A stretch of 64,000 bases of DNA from Fodinibacter sp963695175 (GTDB lineage: Bacteria > Actinomycetota > Actinomycetes > Actinomycetales > Dermatophilaceae): the NCBI GenBank assembly GCA_963695175.1, contig CAVOGG010000002.1, positions 186,001-250,000 on the forward strand, in the 5' to 3' direction. The notes below the pieces were generated by a model. It searched no databases and was not told the DNA's origin. It saw nothing but the letters and a program-made list of their open reading frames with translations. This document shows, one piece after another, positions 10,100-18,678 of this stretch. The translations under genes and the position numbers were made by a program. Every line of letters begins with the position of its first letter. The stretch's first letter is position 1.

Positions 10100-10651
10100 T
10101 CAGCTGTAGACGTGCGGGGCGAGGGTGCCGACCACGCGCAGGCCGCGGTAGGCCTCGGCGTAGTCGAGGCCGTAGCCGACGACGAACTCGTTCGGGATGT
10201 CGAACCCGACCCACTTGACGTCGACCTCGACCTTGGCGGCATCCGGCTTGCGCAGCAACGTGCAGATCTCGACCGAGGCCGGGCTGCGCGACTCCAGGTT
10301 GGACCTGATCCACGACAGGGTCAGCCCGGAGTCGACGATGTCCTCGACGATCAGCACGTGCCGGCCGGTGATGTCGGAGTCGAGGTCCTTCAGGATGCGC
10401 ACGACACCGCTGGACTTGGTGCCCGACCCGTAGGACGACACCGCCATCCAGTCGACCGGCGCGGTGACGGGCAGGGCGCGCATCAGGTCGGCCATGACCA
10501 TGACCGCCCCCTTGAGGACCCCGACGAGCAGGAGGTCCTTGCCCGCGTACTCCTGGGCGATCTCGCCGGCCAGCTCGGCGAGCTTGGCCTGGATCTCCTC
10601 CTCGCTGATGAGGACACGTTCGAGGTCTGCTCCCATGTGGGCGGCGTCCAC
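10100..10651 (-). CDS. hpt: hypoxanthine phosphoribosyltransferase
   Basis: Hpt salvages hypoxanthine and guanine with PRPP to IMP and GMP. The PRPP signature HVLIVEDIVDSGLTL is present, with LLVGVLKGAVMVMADL upstream and WVGFDIPNEFVVGYGLDY downstream. The GTG at 10651 was chosen because AGGAG lies 5 nt before it; an internal ATG (10636) would remove five residues, and open sequence further upstream has no ribosome binding site. The tilS-hpt-ftsH order is conserved in actinobacteria. The gene ends 40 nt after tilS begins its own stop region and is read in the same direction. Confidence 0.95.
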   Translation of the reverse strand: MDAAHMGADLERVLISEEEIQAKLAELAGEIAQEYAGKDLLLVGVLKGAVMVMADLMRALPVTAPVDWMAVSSYGSGTKSSGVVRILKDLDSDITGRHVLIVEDIVDSGLTLSWIRSNLESRSPASVEICTLLRKPDAAKVEVDVKWVGFDIPNEFVVGYGLDYAEAYRGLRVVGTLAPHVYS

Positions 10652-10691
10652 TGCGGCTCCTGGTGGGTGGGGCGCGGGCGGGTGGTGGTGC

Positions 10692-11693
10692 CTAGTCAAC
10701 CCGATCGCGGGGGGCGATGGTGACCCGACCGCCGGATCGGGTGACGCGCAGGTCTCCGGGGGCGTGCACCGGGCCCTGCCCGTGCCAGGCGGTGAGCAGC
10801 CGGTCGCAGGCGTCGGTGTGCCGGGCGCCGACCTGGCCGGCCGGGGCGCCGGTTGCGACGAGCAGGCGCCGCCAGACCCGGGTTCGGACCGCGCGCGGGA
10901 TGCCGGTCAGCTCCTCGACCGGCCACGGCTGCGGTCCCAGCGCGGCCACCGCGGCGTCGGCCAGGTCGGCGAGGTGGTCGGCGTCGTCACGCAGCAGGGA
11001 TGCCGTGCGCGCCAGCGCCGCTGCCACCCCCGGCCCGAGGTCGCGCTCCAGGTCGGCCAGGGCCCCGCGGGCGCGGACCCGGGTGAAGGCCGGGTCCTCG
11101 TTCATCGGGTCGTCCCACCAGGCCAGGCCCTGCGCCCGGACGGACTCCCGGCACTGGTCGCGGGACACCCCGAGCAGGGGGCGCCGGAAGCGGCCGCGGG
11201 TGGCCGGCATCCCGGACAGGGACCGTGCCCCGGCGCCGCGGGTGAGGCCGAGCAGCACCTGCTCGGCCTGGTCGTCCAGGGTGTGCCCGAGCAGCACGGC
11301 CACGGCCCCGTGCCGGTCGGCGGCCGCCTCGAGCGCCGCGTAGCGGGCCTCGCGCGCGGCGGCCTCCAGCCCGTCCCCGGACGCGGCGACCTCGACCGTG
11401 ACGACGTCGACGGGGTCGAGCCCCAGGGCGCTGAGCCGCTGCGCCGCCTGCGTGGCCACCTGGGCCGAGCCCGGCTGGAGGGCGTGGTCGACGACCACCG
11501 CTCCGGCGCGCCATCCGGCCGAGGTCGCCTCGAAGGTCAGGGCGGCGGCGAGGGCGAGCGAGTCGGCGCCGCCGCTGCACGCGACGAGGACGAGGTCACC
11601 GGGGACGAGGTCGGCGACCGCACCGCGCACGGCAACGCGGACCGCCGCCGTCGCGGCATCCGGTGACCCCCAGCGACGCTCCACGGCCCCCAT
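10692..11693 (-). CDS. tilS: tRNA(Ile)-lysidine synthetase
   Basis: TilS changes C34 of the CAU-anticodon tRNA-Ile to lysidine so that it reads AUA. The PP-loop ATP-pyrophosphatase motif SGGADS is at residues 40-45, followed by VVVDHALQPGS and LLGHTLDDQAEQVLLGLTRG, which are typical of this family. The 333-residue length is that of short actinobacterial TilS. The ATG at 11693 precedes the conserved N terminus; the long open frame upstream overlaps the metalloprotease gene and is a shadow. It sits between the DUF2342 protease and hpt, the usual order. Confidence 0.93.
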   Translation of the reverse strand: MGAVERRWGSPDAATAAVRVAVRGAVADLVPGDLVLVACSGGADSLALAAALTFEATSAGWRAGAVVVDHALQPGSAQVATQAAQRLSALGLDPVDVVTVEVAASGDGLEAAAREARYAALEAAADRHGAVAVLLGHTLDDQAEQVLLGLTRGAGARSLSGMPATRGRFRRPLLGVSRDQCRESVRAQGLAWWDDPMNEDPAFTRVRARGALADLERDLGPGVAAALARTASLLRDDADHLADLADAAVAALGPQPWPVEELTGIPRAVRTRVWRRLLVATGAPAGQVGARHTDACDRLLTAWHGQGPVHAPGDLRVTRSGGRVTIAPRDRVD

Positions 11694-11725
11694 CCTCCCG
11701 ACGTCGTGCGAGTGTGACCCGGCGC

Positions 11726-12769
11726 TCAGCCGTGGACTCGGCGGACCCAGGCCTCGGGCTCCTCGATCTCGCGGGCCAGCGGCAGGGTGTCCGGGGACGT
11801 CCAGATGGCGTTGAAGCCCTCGACCCCGACCTTGTCCTGCACGCCCCGCACGAAGACGGCGCCGTCGCGGTACTGCCGCATCTTGGCCTCGAGGCCGAGC
11901 AGGCGGCGCAGCAGGCGGTCCGGGGTGCCACCGCCCTTGCGGCGCTCGCTGAACCGGGCCCGGATGTGGGCGACGGTCGGGATGTGCGCGGGGCCGACGT
12001 CGTCCATCACGACGTCGGCGTGGCCCTCGAGCAGCGACATGATGGCGGTGAGCCCGGCGAGCTTGTCGCGCTGCTCCGGGGTGGTGAACAGGTCGGCGAC
12101 GCCCGTGCTGCCCTCGCGGAACAGGTCGGGCAGCTTCTCGGTGAGCCGGCCGGCGAGCTCGTGCAGCCGCTCGGGGTCGGGCGCGAGGTCGACGGCCAGC
12201 GAGCGGGCCTGCTCGACCAGGTGGTCGCGCAGCCACGGGTTCGCGGTGAACTGCACCCGGTGGGTCTCCTCGTGCATGCAGACCCACTTGCGGAAGTCGC
12301 CGCGGTCGACCCCGAGCTCGGTGGCCACGGACAGGATGTTCGGGGCGACGAGCAGCAGGGCGGGGGTGCCACCGGGCGCCAGGTCGTACTGCCCCAGCAC
12401 CTTGCTGGCCATGAACGCGAGCAGGGCGCCGGCCTCGGCGCCCGTCACCTTTCCGCCGAAGGCCACCGCCGTCGCACCGGGCGCCTTGCCGCCGCGCTTG
12501 GCGATCATCGCGTCGAAGGTCGGGTCGAGCATCGCGCTCATCGAGTCGGCGTTGACCGAGATCCAGGTGGCCCGGTCCACGACCATGGCGTCCGGCGCCT
12601 CGGGCGGCGTCTGCATCCGGGCGGTCTCGGCCACCGGTTCACGAGCGACGCGGGCGGCCTCGCGGATCGCGGCCACCTCGGCCTCCGCCTCGTCCCGCGT
12701 GACGCTCGGGCCCGCGGGCACGAACGTCCTGCCGGTGGTCTTGGCGAACTCCCAGTCGACGTAAGCCAC
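11726..12769 (-). CDS. zinc-dependent metalloprotease, DUF2342 family
   Basis: This 347-residue protein belongs to the actinobacterial DUF2342 group (Rv3626c-like; also labelled coenzyme F420 biosynthesis associated). A gluzincin-type zinc motif HEETH is at residues 166-170 (CMHEETHRVQF), with a further acidic helix, LEGHADVVMDDVG, near residue 240 that may supply the third ligand. No signal peptide is seen, so it is probably cytoplasmic. It lies between dacB and tilS as in mycobacteria. The natural substrate is unknown. Translation starts at GTG 12769. Confidence 0.85.
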   Translation of the reverse strand: MAYVDWEFAKTTGRTFVPAGPSVTRDEAEAEVAAIREAARVAREPVAETARMQTPPEAPDAMVVDRATWISVNADSMSAMLDPTFDAMIAKRGGKAPGATAVAFGGKVTGAEAGALLAFMASKVLGQYDLAPGGTPALLLVAPNILSVATELGVDRGDFRKWVCMHEETHRVQFTANPWLRDHLVEQARSLAVDLAPDPERLHELAGRLTEKLPDLFREGSTGVADLFTTPEQRDKLAGLTAIMSLLEGHADVVMDDVGPAHIPTVAHIRARFSERRKGGGTPDRLLRRLLGLEAKMRQYRDGAVFVRGVQDKVGVEGFNAIWTSPDTLPLAREIEEPEAWVRRVHG

Positions 12770-12797
12770 GCAGGTCCTGCCTCTCCTCGTGCCGCAC

Positions 12798-14249
12798 TCA
12801 GCGACAGCCGCACCTGGTCAGTGCGGCCACGATCCGGTCCAACGAGGCCCGGGCACGCAGCGTTCCAGCGTAGGTCCTCGGGAACCCGTCGACGAGCAGC
12901 ACGTACGTCAGCGGGCGCCCGTCGGCGTCGACGGTGGTGCCGGCCAGCGACGACCCGGCCCTCAGCGTGCCGGTCTTGGCGCGCGGCACGCCGACGACGT
13001 CCTGGGTCGCCTTCGCCTGGAACCGCCCGGTCAGGGTGCCGGACAGCCCCGCCACCGGCAGCCCGGCGACGACGCCCCGCAGCTCGGGCACCGCACCCGT
13101 GGCGGCCAGGCGCAGCACCCCCGACAGGGTGGCGGCGCTGGCCTGCTGCCCGGGGCTGAGCCCGCACGCGTCGGTGATGACCAGCCCGGCGGTCGGCACC
13201 CCGTCGGCGGTCAGCCGCTCCCGGATGAACCGGGCGTTGTCACCCTGCCGGGTCGTCGAGCGCCCAGCCGCGAAGGCCGCCTGCCGGGTGAGGTTCTCGG
13301 TGAGGGCGTTCTCGCTGTGGTCGATCGCGAAGTCGAGCACCTCGGCGTACGTCGCCGACTCGATGCTGCCCAGCACCTGCGCGTCGGTCGGTGCGGCCGT
13401 CGACCAGGTGCGTTCGGGGAGCAGGGTCGCGCTCACCCCCCGGGCCTTGAGCCCCTTCACGAGCGCCGTGGCGACCTCGCGCTCGGGGCTGAGCGGCGAG
13501 GGGTGCAGCGCGCGCGGCAGCTGGGTGGCCAGGCCGGTCATGACAACCGCCTGGGTGAACCCGTCGCGCACGTCGTGCGGGTTCCACGTCGACGGGTAGC
13601 GCGGCCCCGGGGCGTAGCTCAGGTCCAGGCGCAGCCGCACCCGAGTGCGCCCGGACGGTGCGAGCGAGGCCGCGACCTGGCCTGCGAGGTCGGCGAGCCC
13701 GGCCCGGCCGGCGATGTTGTCGGGGTCCCCGGCCCCCGGCGCGAGGAGGGTGTCCCCGCGCACGACGAGCACGACGTCGGTGGAGCCCGGGCGCGCGACG
13801 ACCGAGGTCGCCATCCGGTCGCTGAGGTCGAGCCCGTCGGCGACCGCGAGGGCGGCCATCAGCTTCTGGGTGGAGGCGGGCACCCGGGGGGTGGCGGCAT
13901 CCAGGGCCCACAGCTCCTCACCGGTGAGGCCGTCGCGCACGCTGATGCCGGTCGCGCCCTTGAGGGCGGGGTCGTCGGAGGCCGTGGTCAGCGCACGCTG
14001 GAGGCCGGCGCTGGTCGGCGCCGGTGCGTCCGCGCCGGTGTCGGTGAGCATCGGGTCGACGCTCGCGGCCGGCTCGGGCAGCAGCACGGGTGCGGGGGTG
14101 CCGGACACCGTCGGCGACGGCGCGGCGACCGGCCGGTCGAGCGTGAGGATGCCGGGCGCGACGTCGAACACGTCGGCGACGGCATACCCCGCGACGGCGA
14201 CCAGGGCGACGGCCGACCCGACCACCGAGGCCAGCATGACCCGTCTCAC
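12798..14249 (-). CDS. dacB: D-alanyl-D-alanine carboxypeptidase/endopeptidase (PBP4, S13)
   Basis: DacB trims D-Ala from peptidoglycan stem peptides or cuts cross-links outside the membrane. The 483-residue protein has an N-terminal signal or anchor (residues 5-25) and a Pro/Ala/Thr-rich linker. The three penicillin-binding motifs follow: STQK (Ser126-Lys129), SEN in DHSENALTEN, and KTG in RAKTGTLRAGSSLAG. It starts at GTG 14249, with ATG 14237 as an alternative. It is transcribed away from ppa; the 83-bp gap between them must hold both promoters. Confidence 0.94.
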   Translation of the reverse strand: MRRVMLASVVGSAVALVAVAGYAVADVFDVAPGILTLDRPVAAPSPTVSGTPAPVLLPEPAASVDPMLTDTGADAPAPTSAGLQRALTTASDDPALKGATGISVRDGLTGEELWALDAATPRVPASTQKLMAALAVADGLDLSDRMATSVVARPGSTDVVLVVRGDTLLAPGAGDPDNIAGRAGLADLAGQVAASLAPSGRTRVRLRLDLSYAPGPRYPSTWNPHDVRDGFTQAVVMTGLATQLPRALHPSPLSPEREVATALVKGLKARGVSATLLPERTWSTAAPTDAQVLGSIESATYAEVLDFAIDHSENALTENLTRQAAFAAGRSTTRQGDNARFIRERLTADGVPTAGLVITDACGLSPGQQASAATLSGVLRLAATGAVPELRGVVAGLPVAGLSGTLTGRFQAKATQDVVGVPRAKTGTLRAGSSLAGTTVDADGRPLTYVLLVDGFPRTYAGTLRARASLDRIVAALTRCGCR

Positions 14250-14332
14250 CCGGCCTCCCTTCGTGCTTCGGCCCGCCCATGGGCCAGACTGTGGAGCGAG
14301 CCTAGGTCACCGCCGATTAAGGAGAACCCGCT

Positions 14333-14962
14333 GTGGAGTTCGACGTCACCATCGAGATCCCCAAGGGTCACCGCAACAAGTACGAGGTCGACCACGAGAC
14401 CGGCCGCATCCGCCTCGACCGGATGCTGTTCACCGCGATGGCCTACCCGTCGGACTACGGCTACGTCGAGGAGTCGCTCGGCGAGGACGGCGACCCGCTC
14501 GACGCACTGGTGCTGCTCGACGAGCCGACCTTCCCGGGGTGCCTCGTGCGGGCCCGCCCGATCGGCATGTTCCACATGCGCGACGAGGCCGGCGGCGACG
14601 ACAAGATCCTGTGCATCCCGGCCGGCGACCCGCGCAAGAACCACATCCGCGAGATCGAGGACGTCAGCTCGTTCGACCGGCTCGAGATCCAGCACTTCTT
14701 CGAGACCTACAAGGACCTCGAGCCCGGCAAGTCCGTCGAGGGCGCCCACTGGGCCGGCCGCGAGGACGCCGAGCGCTGCATCCACGAGGCCTTCGACCGG
14801 GCCAAGGCGGCCGGCCTGAGCACGGCTCGCTGGCGGATGCCGGAGCACGCCGTCGTGCTCGGCGCGGGCTACGCCCAGCGCACCGCCGACGAGATCTCGG
14901 CCGCGTCGGAGCGCGCCCGCAACGAGCTCGCGACGAAGGACAGGCCGCTCAGCGACGACTGA
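14333..14962 (+). CDS. ppa: soluble inorganic pyrophosphatase with C-terminal extension
   Basis: Ppa hydrolyses pyrophosphate released by biosynthesis. The family I active-site block is visible: EIPKGHRNKYEVD (9-21), YPSDYGYVEESL (38-49), the metal motif DGDPLD (52-57) and later KNHIREIEDV. At 209 residues it is some 35-40 residues longer than usual family I enzymes; the extra C-terminal part (from about residue 170) is helical and charged and ends DRPLSDD. GTG 14333 has a strong AAGGAG 8 nt upstream. It is monocistronic, converging on the DUF427 gene across a hairpin. hppA at 58-60 kb is a second pyrophosphatase. Confidence 0.95.
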   Translation: MEFDVTIEIPKGHRNKYEVDHETGRIRLDRMLFTAMAYPSDYGYVEESLGEDGDPLDALVLLDEPTFPGCLVRARPIGMFHMRDEAGGDDKILCIPAGDPRKNHIREIEDVSSFDRLEIQHFFETYKDLEPGKSVEGAHWAGREDAERCIHEAFDRAKAAGLSTARWRMPEHAVVLGAGYAQRTADEISAASERARNELATKDRPLSDD

Positions 14963-14995
14963 GCCACAACTTTCCCGCCCGATGCAGGGAACTTC

Positions 14996-15028
14996 ACGTT
15001 CGCACCCGAACCGTTCGGGTGCGAACGT
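14996..15028. terminator. perfect 15-bp hairpin between convergent ppa and DUF427
   Basis: The arms 14996-15010 and 15014-15028 are exactly complementary (ACGTTCGCACCCGAA) with a 3-nt loop. It lies 34 nt after the ppa stop and 22 nt beyond the DUF427 stop, so it can end transcripts from both sides. Neither side has a U tract, which is common for actinobacterial intrinsic terminators. Confidence 0.7.
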
Positions 15029-15049
15029 AATGCTTCCTGCGTGAAGCGG

Positions 15050-15550
15050 TCACCACCCCCACGAGCCGGGGCCGCCCTTGAACGGGCCGGAGACCCGTGC
15101 CGTGATCCAGCCGCCGTAGAAGCCGCCCTCCTGCGCCCGCACGACCTCACCGTCCACGGTGCACCGCTCCATCGCGCCCGGCATCACGGCGACGTACCCG
15201 GCGATGCGCTCGAAGCCGGGTGAGGGGGTCGGGTAGGTCCACGCGGCACGCGGCGCGACTGAATCCCCACCATGCACGTCGAAGTACGTCGCCCGGCCCT
15301 TGAACTCGCACCACGACGAGCCCTCGGTGGCGCGCAGCGCGCCGGGCGCGAAGTCGTCGACCGGCAGGTAGTAGCTCGGCGGGTGGCTGGTCTCGAGCAC
15401 CCGCAGCGACCGGGTGGACGCCGCAATGCGTACCTCGCCGAGCCACACCTCGACGCTCTCGTCGCTGGGCTCGACCCGCGGCGGGCGGGGGTAGTCCCAG
15501 ACCGACTCCTGACCCGGCCCCGAGGGCTCAGGGACCGGGCGAGGGGTCAT
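15050..15550 (-). CDS. DUF427 domain protein
   Basis: This 166-residue soluble protein has the DUF427 core: VWLGEVRIAASTRSLRVLE, SYYLPVDDFAPGAL, SWCEFKGRATYFDV and a closing AGYVAVMPGAMERCTVDGE. The family forms a small beta-barrel of unknown function, often near stress genes. ATG 15550 lies 2 nt after the stop of the LURP-one gene, so the two are probably translated from one message. Sequence upstream in this frame is a shadow of that gene. Confidence 0.88.
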   Translation of the reverse strand: MTPRPVPEPSGPGQESVWDYPRPPRVEPSDESVEVWLGEVRIAASTRSLRVLETSHPPSYYLPVDDFAPGALRATEGSSWCEFKGRATYFDVHGGDSVAPRAAWTYPTPSPGFERIAGYVAVMPGAMERCTVDGEVVRAQEGGFYGGWITARVSGPFKGGPGSWGW

Positions 15551-15552
15551 CG

Positions 15553-16065
15553 TCAGTCCCGCTCGACCCAACGGTCGACAGCCCACACGATCGCGAACGC
15601 CAGGCCCGGGTCGGCTCCGTCGGCGACGTCGACGGTGTACTTGTCCTTCAGCGTGACCCACTTCTGGCTGATCCGAACGACATCACGGCCCCCGCTGGTC
15701 ACGGTGTAGTTCTTCTCGATGAACTGGCCGGTGAGCTGCCAGGGCTCGCCGTTGGCCATCTCCATCGTCATCTTGTCCTTGACGAGCGAGAACTTCTTGG
15801 ACTTGAGCGACGCGACCTCGGTGCCGGCGGCGTCGGTGATCGACATCTTCTTCGGGATGCCGAGCAGGTGCCCCCGCACGCTGTAGATCACGCTGCCGTC
15901 GCCGCCCTGCACCTCGGCCTTGGGGCGCGGGCCCAGCTTGCCGTCGACGAAGAACAGCTGCGCCTCGGTGGTCGGGTCGAGCACCGCGAAGTCACGACCG
16001 GCGCCGAACTTGCTCTTCATGAGGAACCGGGTGAACCCGGGCGGACCGGCGGGGATGTCGCCCAT
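15553..16065 (-). CDS. LURP-one-related (Tubby-like fold) protein
   Basis: This 170-residue protein has the LOR pattern of alternating beta strands: FLMKSKFGAGRDFAVLD, LFFVDGKLGPRPKAEVQ, VIYSVRGHLLGIPKKMSI, LKSKKFSLVKDKMTM, YTVTSGGRDVVRISQKWV and a final hydrophobic helix LAFAIVWAVDRWV. The fold is shared with Tubby C-terminal domains and phospholipid scramblases and may bind membrane lipid; the bacterial role is unknown. ATG 16065 begins the conserved sequence. DUF427 follows 2 nt downstream. Confidence 0.85.
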   Translation of the reverse strand: MGDIPAGPPGFTRFLMKSKFGAGRDFAVLDPTTEAQLFFVDGKLGPRPKAEVQGGDGSVIYSVRGHLLGIPKKMSITDAAGTEVASLKSKKFSLVKDKMTMEMANGEPWQLTGQFIEKNYTVTSGGRDVVRISQKWVTLKDKYTVDVADGADPGLAFAIVWAVDRWVERD

Positions 16066-16107
16066 GACGCGCCTCCATCGAGAGTGGGCGCCCAGCCTAT
16101 CCACCCG

Positions 16108-16154
16108 CCGCGGGGCGGGCCGGGGTTGGTGAGCACCCCGCCCCGCCCCCGCGG
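16108..16154 (-). terminator. GC-rich imperfect hairpin after the SHOCT gene
   Basis: Two G/C-only arms (starting CCGCGGGGCGGG at 16108 and ending CCCGCCCCCGCGG at 16154) can fold into a long imperfect stem. It lies between the SHOCT-protein stop and the LURP-one start, both on the minus strand, so it probably separates their transcripts. Confidence 0.45.
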
Positions 16155-16178
16155 GACGGTGGCGCTGCGGCTCGCCGG

Positions 16179-16481
16179 TCAGCTCCGGCCGAGGCGGCGC
16201 AGCGTGTTGATCCGCTGCTCGTACTCCTTCTCGTCGATGTCGCCCGCCGCGAATCGCCGGGCCAGGTCGGCCTCGGCCGACTGCACGGCGTCGCGGTGCT
16301 GCGGCGGGCCCCACCCCCGCCGGCGCCCGAAGACACCGAACACCAGGAAGAGGATGAACGCGAAGAAGAAGAACCCGAAGATCGGGACGAACGGGAAGAA
16401 CGGGTACCACCCGTAGCCGCCGCCGTTCCAGGGGCCGGGGTGGGTGGACAGGGACTGGGCGAGGGTCGTGACGGTCGTCAT
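16179..16481 (-). CDS. small membrane protein with C-terminal SHOCT domain
   Basis: This 100-residue protein has an aromatic-rich N-terminal part (NGGGYGWYPFFPFVPIFG), one strongly hydrophobic segment of mostly Phe, Ile, Leu and Val at about residues 30-50, a basic RRRGW stop, and a SHOCT motif at the end (ADLARRFAAGDIDEKEYEQR). SHOCT domains occur at the ends of many small membrane proteins and may mediate oligomerisation. ATG 16481 has AAGGAG about 7 nt upstream, which fixes the start. No function can be assigned. Confidence 0.85.
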   Translation of the reverse strand: MTTVTTLAQSLSTHPGPWNGGGYGWYPFFPFVPIFGFFFFAFILFLVFGVFGRRRGWGPPQHRDAVQSAEADLARRFAAGDIDEKEYEQRINTLRRLGRS

Positions 16482-16611
16482 CGGTCGCTCCTTGCTGGGT
16501 CGGTGATGTGGCACCACCCATGCTTCGCCGGATCGACCCGGCGCGAATCCCCCCGCGGGAGGCTCCTGCCGCACTCCCCCGGCGGTATGCCGAGGGCCGG
16601 TCGCCTGCGCC

Positions 16612-16696
16612 AAGTCAGGAGCACTTCGCGGGCTCCGGAGCTTTTCGCCGAGTCAGGGCCGTACACGACCCTGACTCGGCGGAGTGCTCCTGACTT
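16612..16696. repeat. nested double inverted repeat upstream of the SHOCT gene
   Basis: An outer perfect pair (16612-16625 and 16683-16696, AAGTCAGGAGCACT and its complement) encloses an inner perfect pair (16646-16658 and 16669-16681, CGCCGAGTCAGGG and its complement; 10-nt loop). The core GTCAGG occurs once in each of the four arms. It sits 10 nt beyond the response-regulator stop, so it may be that operon's terminator, but the two-tier structure is unusual. Confidence 0.7.
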
Positions 16697-16706
16697 CGGG
16701 GAGGCT

Positions 16707-17381
16707 TCAGTCGTCCGACCAGCCGGGGCGGACCAGTCCGGACTCGTACGCGAGCACCACGAGGTGGGCGCGGTCGCGCACCTGCAGCTTGACCATCGCC
16801 CGCGACACGTGCGTCTTGGCGGTGGCCGGCGAGACGACCAGCCGGTCGGCGATCTCGTCGTTCGACAGGCCCTCCCCGACCAGCGCCACCACCTCGCGCT
16901 CCCGCTCGGTCAGCGGTGCCAGCCGTTCCGCGGCCCGCCCCGCGCTCGGTCGGCTGCGCGTGGCGAACTCCCCGATCAGCCGGCGGGTCACCCGCGGCGA
17001 GAGCAGCGCGTCGCCGGCGGCCACGGCACGCACGGCCCGAAGCAGCTCGGTCGGCTCGGTGTCCTTGACCAGGAAGCCGCTCGCCCCGGCACGAATCGCC
17101 TCGAAGACGTACTCGTCGAGGTCGAAGGTCGTCAGCACGACGACCCTGGTCGCGGCGAGGGCCGGCTCGGCCGCGATGAGCCGGGTCGCCTCGAGGCCGT
17201 CGGTGCCCGGCATCCGGATGTCCATCAGCACGACGTCGGGGTGCAGGTCACGCACGAGATCGAGGGCCTGACGCCCGTCGGACGCCTCGCCGAGCACGGT
17301 GATGTCGGGCTCGGCGTCGAGCAGCGCGCGCAGCCCGGCCCGCAGCAGCGCCTGGTCGTCGGCGAGCACGACCCCGATCAC
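16707..17381 (-). CDS. NarL/FixJ-type response regulator
   Basis: The 224-residue protein has a receiver domain with acidic pocket DD (8-9), phosphoacceptor Asp54 (VVLMDIRMPG) and Lys near 104 (FLVKDTEP). A LuxR-type helix-turn-helix follows from about 155 (LTEREREVVALVGEGLSNDEIADRLVV). GTG 17381 overlaps the stop of the histidine kinase by 4 nt (GTGA), so it is the partner of that DesK-type kinase. Its targets are not known; the palindrome ahead of the kinase is a good candidate for autoregulation. Confidence 0.94.
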   Translation of the reverse strand: MIGVVLADDQALLRAGLRALLDAEPDITVLGEASDGRQALDLVRDLHPDVVLMDIRMPGTDGLEATRLIAAEPALAATRVVVLTTFDLDEYVFEAIRAGASGFLVKDTEPTELLRAVRAVAAGDALLSPRVTRRLIGEFATRSRPSAGRAAERLAPLTEREREVVALVGEGLSNDEIADRLVVSPATAKTHVSRAMVKLQVRDRAHLVVLAYESGLVRPGWSDD

Positions 17382-18619
17382 TGGCGCACCGCCGTCGGGA
17401 AGCTCGCCACGACGCGCAGCCCCCCGAGCGGCGACGGCTCGAGGTGCACCTCGCCGCCGAGTGCTGCCGCCCGCTCACGCATCCCCCGGATGCCGTTGCC
17501 CTCGGTGAGCGCGTCGATGTCACCCACGCCGCTGCCGTCGTCGTCGACGGAGACGACGAGCCGGCCGGGTCGGTGCTCGACGGTGATCTGGGCCCGGTCC
17601 GCCCCGGAGTGCCGCACCACGTTGGTCACCGACTCCTGCACCACCCGGTAGGCCGCGAGCTCCACCCCCGGAGGGAGCGGCTCGGGCGTACCGGTGACGT
17701 GCGTCGTGAGGTCGAGCCCGGCATACCGGGTGCGCTCGACGAGGTCGTCGAGGGCGGCGAGGCTCGCCGCCGGATGGCGCGGGGCCGGGCCGTCGCCCTC
17801 GCGGAGCACCTCGATGAGCGAGCGCAGCTCGACCAGGGCCTCCTTGCTCGCGCCCTTGATGACGTGCAGGGCCTCGTCGACCTGTTCGGGGTGAGTGCCC
17901 CGCAGGTGCAGGGCGACCGAGGCCTGGACGTTGATCAGCGACATGTGGTGGGCGACGACGTCGTGCAGCTCCTGGGCGATCCGCAGCCGGTCCTCCCCGG
18001 CCCGGCGGCGGCGCTGCTCGGCCAGCGCTCGGCGATGGCTGAGCGCGCGCTCGCGGCGGACCCGCCCCACCTCGGCGAGGGTGAGCACGAGCAGCGCCCA
18101 GGCGAGGGTCGCCGTGGCCGCTCCCCACGACCACCCCCGGTCCGGGTCGAGCGCGGTGGCCACCCCGTGGGCGACCAGCACCCCGCCCGCGACGAGCCAC
18201 GCGACCAGCCGGTGCCCGGTGAGCACGGCCGCCACGAGCACGACGACGAGCGAGAGCACCACCGGGCCGTACGCGTAGCCGAGCACGAGGTACGTGGCGG
18301 TGGCAGCACCCACGACGACGGTGACGACCGTTACCCGGGTGCGGGTCATCAGCGCCAGCGCGACCGGGCCGGTCAGCAGCAGCACGACGGCGAGCAGGTC
18401 GAGCGGTCGGCGCTCGGGCTGGGCGTGCGCCGCGCCCACGGTGCCGACGAGCTGCACGATCGCGAGCACGACGGCCAGGAAGACCTGCGGTGGCCGACCC
18501 GGCCCCCACGGGCCGCGGTCTCCCCACGGGGGTCCGAACCCGGCATCCGGCGCCCAGCCGCCGCCCACCGCGCGGTCGTCGACCTGCGCTGGCGTGGTGC
18601 GGGAGGTCGGGCCGGACAT
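17378..18619 (-). CDS. DesK-type sensor histidine kinase
   Basis: The 413-residue protein has a Gly/Pro-rich cytoplasmic N terminus, about six hydrophobic segments between residues 45 and 190, then a HisKA_3 dimerisation domain with phospho-acceptor His in RIAQELHDVVAHHMSLI (about residue 226). A HATPase domain follows (ESVTNVVRHSGA, DDDGSGVG, GNGIRGMRERAAALGG). The sensor part is membrane-embedded with no large outside domain, so an intramembrane or lipid signal is plausible. ATG 18619 is the first start after the divergent promoter region. It is co-translated with the regulator downstream. Confidence 0.94.
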   Translation of the reverse strand: MSGPTSRTTPAQVDDRAVGGGWAPDAGFGPPWGDRGPWGPGRPPQVFLAVVLAIVQLVGTVGAAHAQPERRPLDLLAVVLLLTGPVALALMTRTRVTVVTVVVGAATATYLVLGYAYGPVVLSLVVVLVAAVLTGHRLVAWLVAGGVLVAHGVATALDPDRGWSWGAATATLAWALLVLTLAEVGRVRRERALSHRRALAEQRRRRAGEDRLRIAQELHDVVAHHMSLINVQASVALHLRGTHPEQVDEALHVIKGASKEALVELRSLIEVLREGDGPAPRHPAASLAALDDLVERTRYAGLDLTTHVTGTPEPLPPGVELAAYRVVQESVTNVVRHSGADRAQITVEHRPGRLVVSVDDDGSGVGDIDALTEGNGIRGMRERAAALGGEVHLEPSPLGGLRVVASFPTAVRQ

Positions 18620-18678
18620 GCGCCCAGCCTAGGGACGAGCGGGGTCCGGGGTCGTCCCGCGCACGACGGAGGTGCGCC

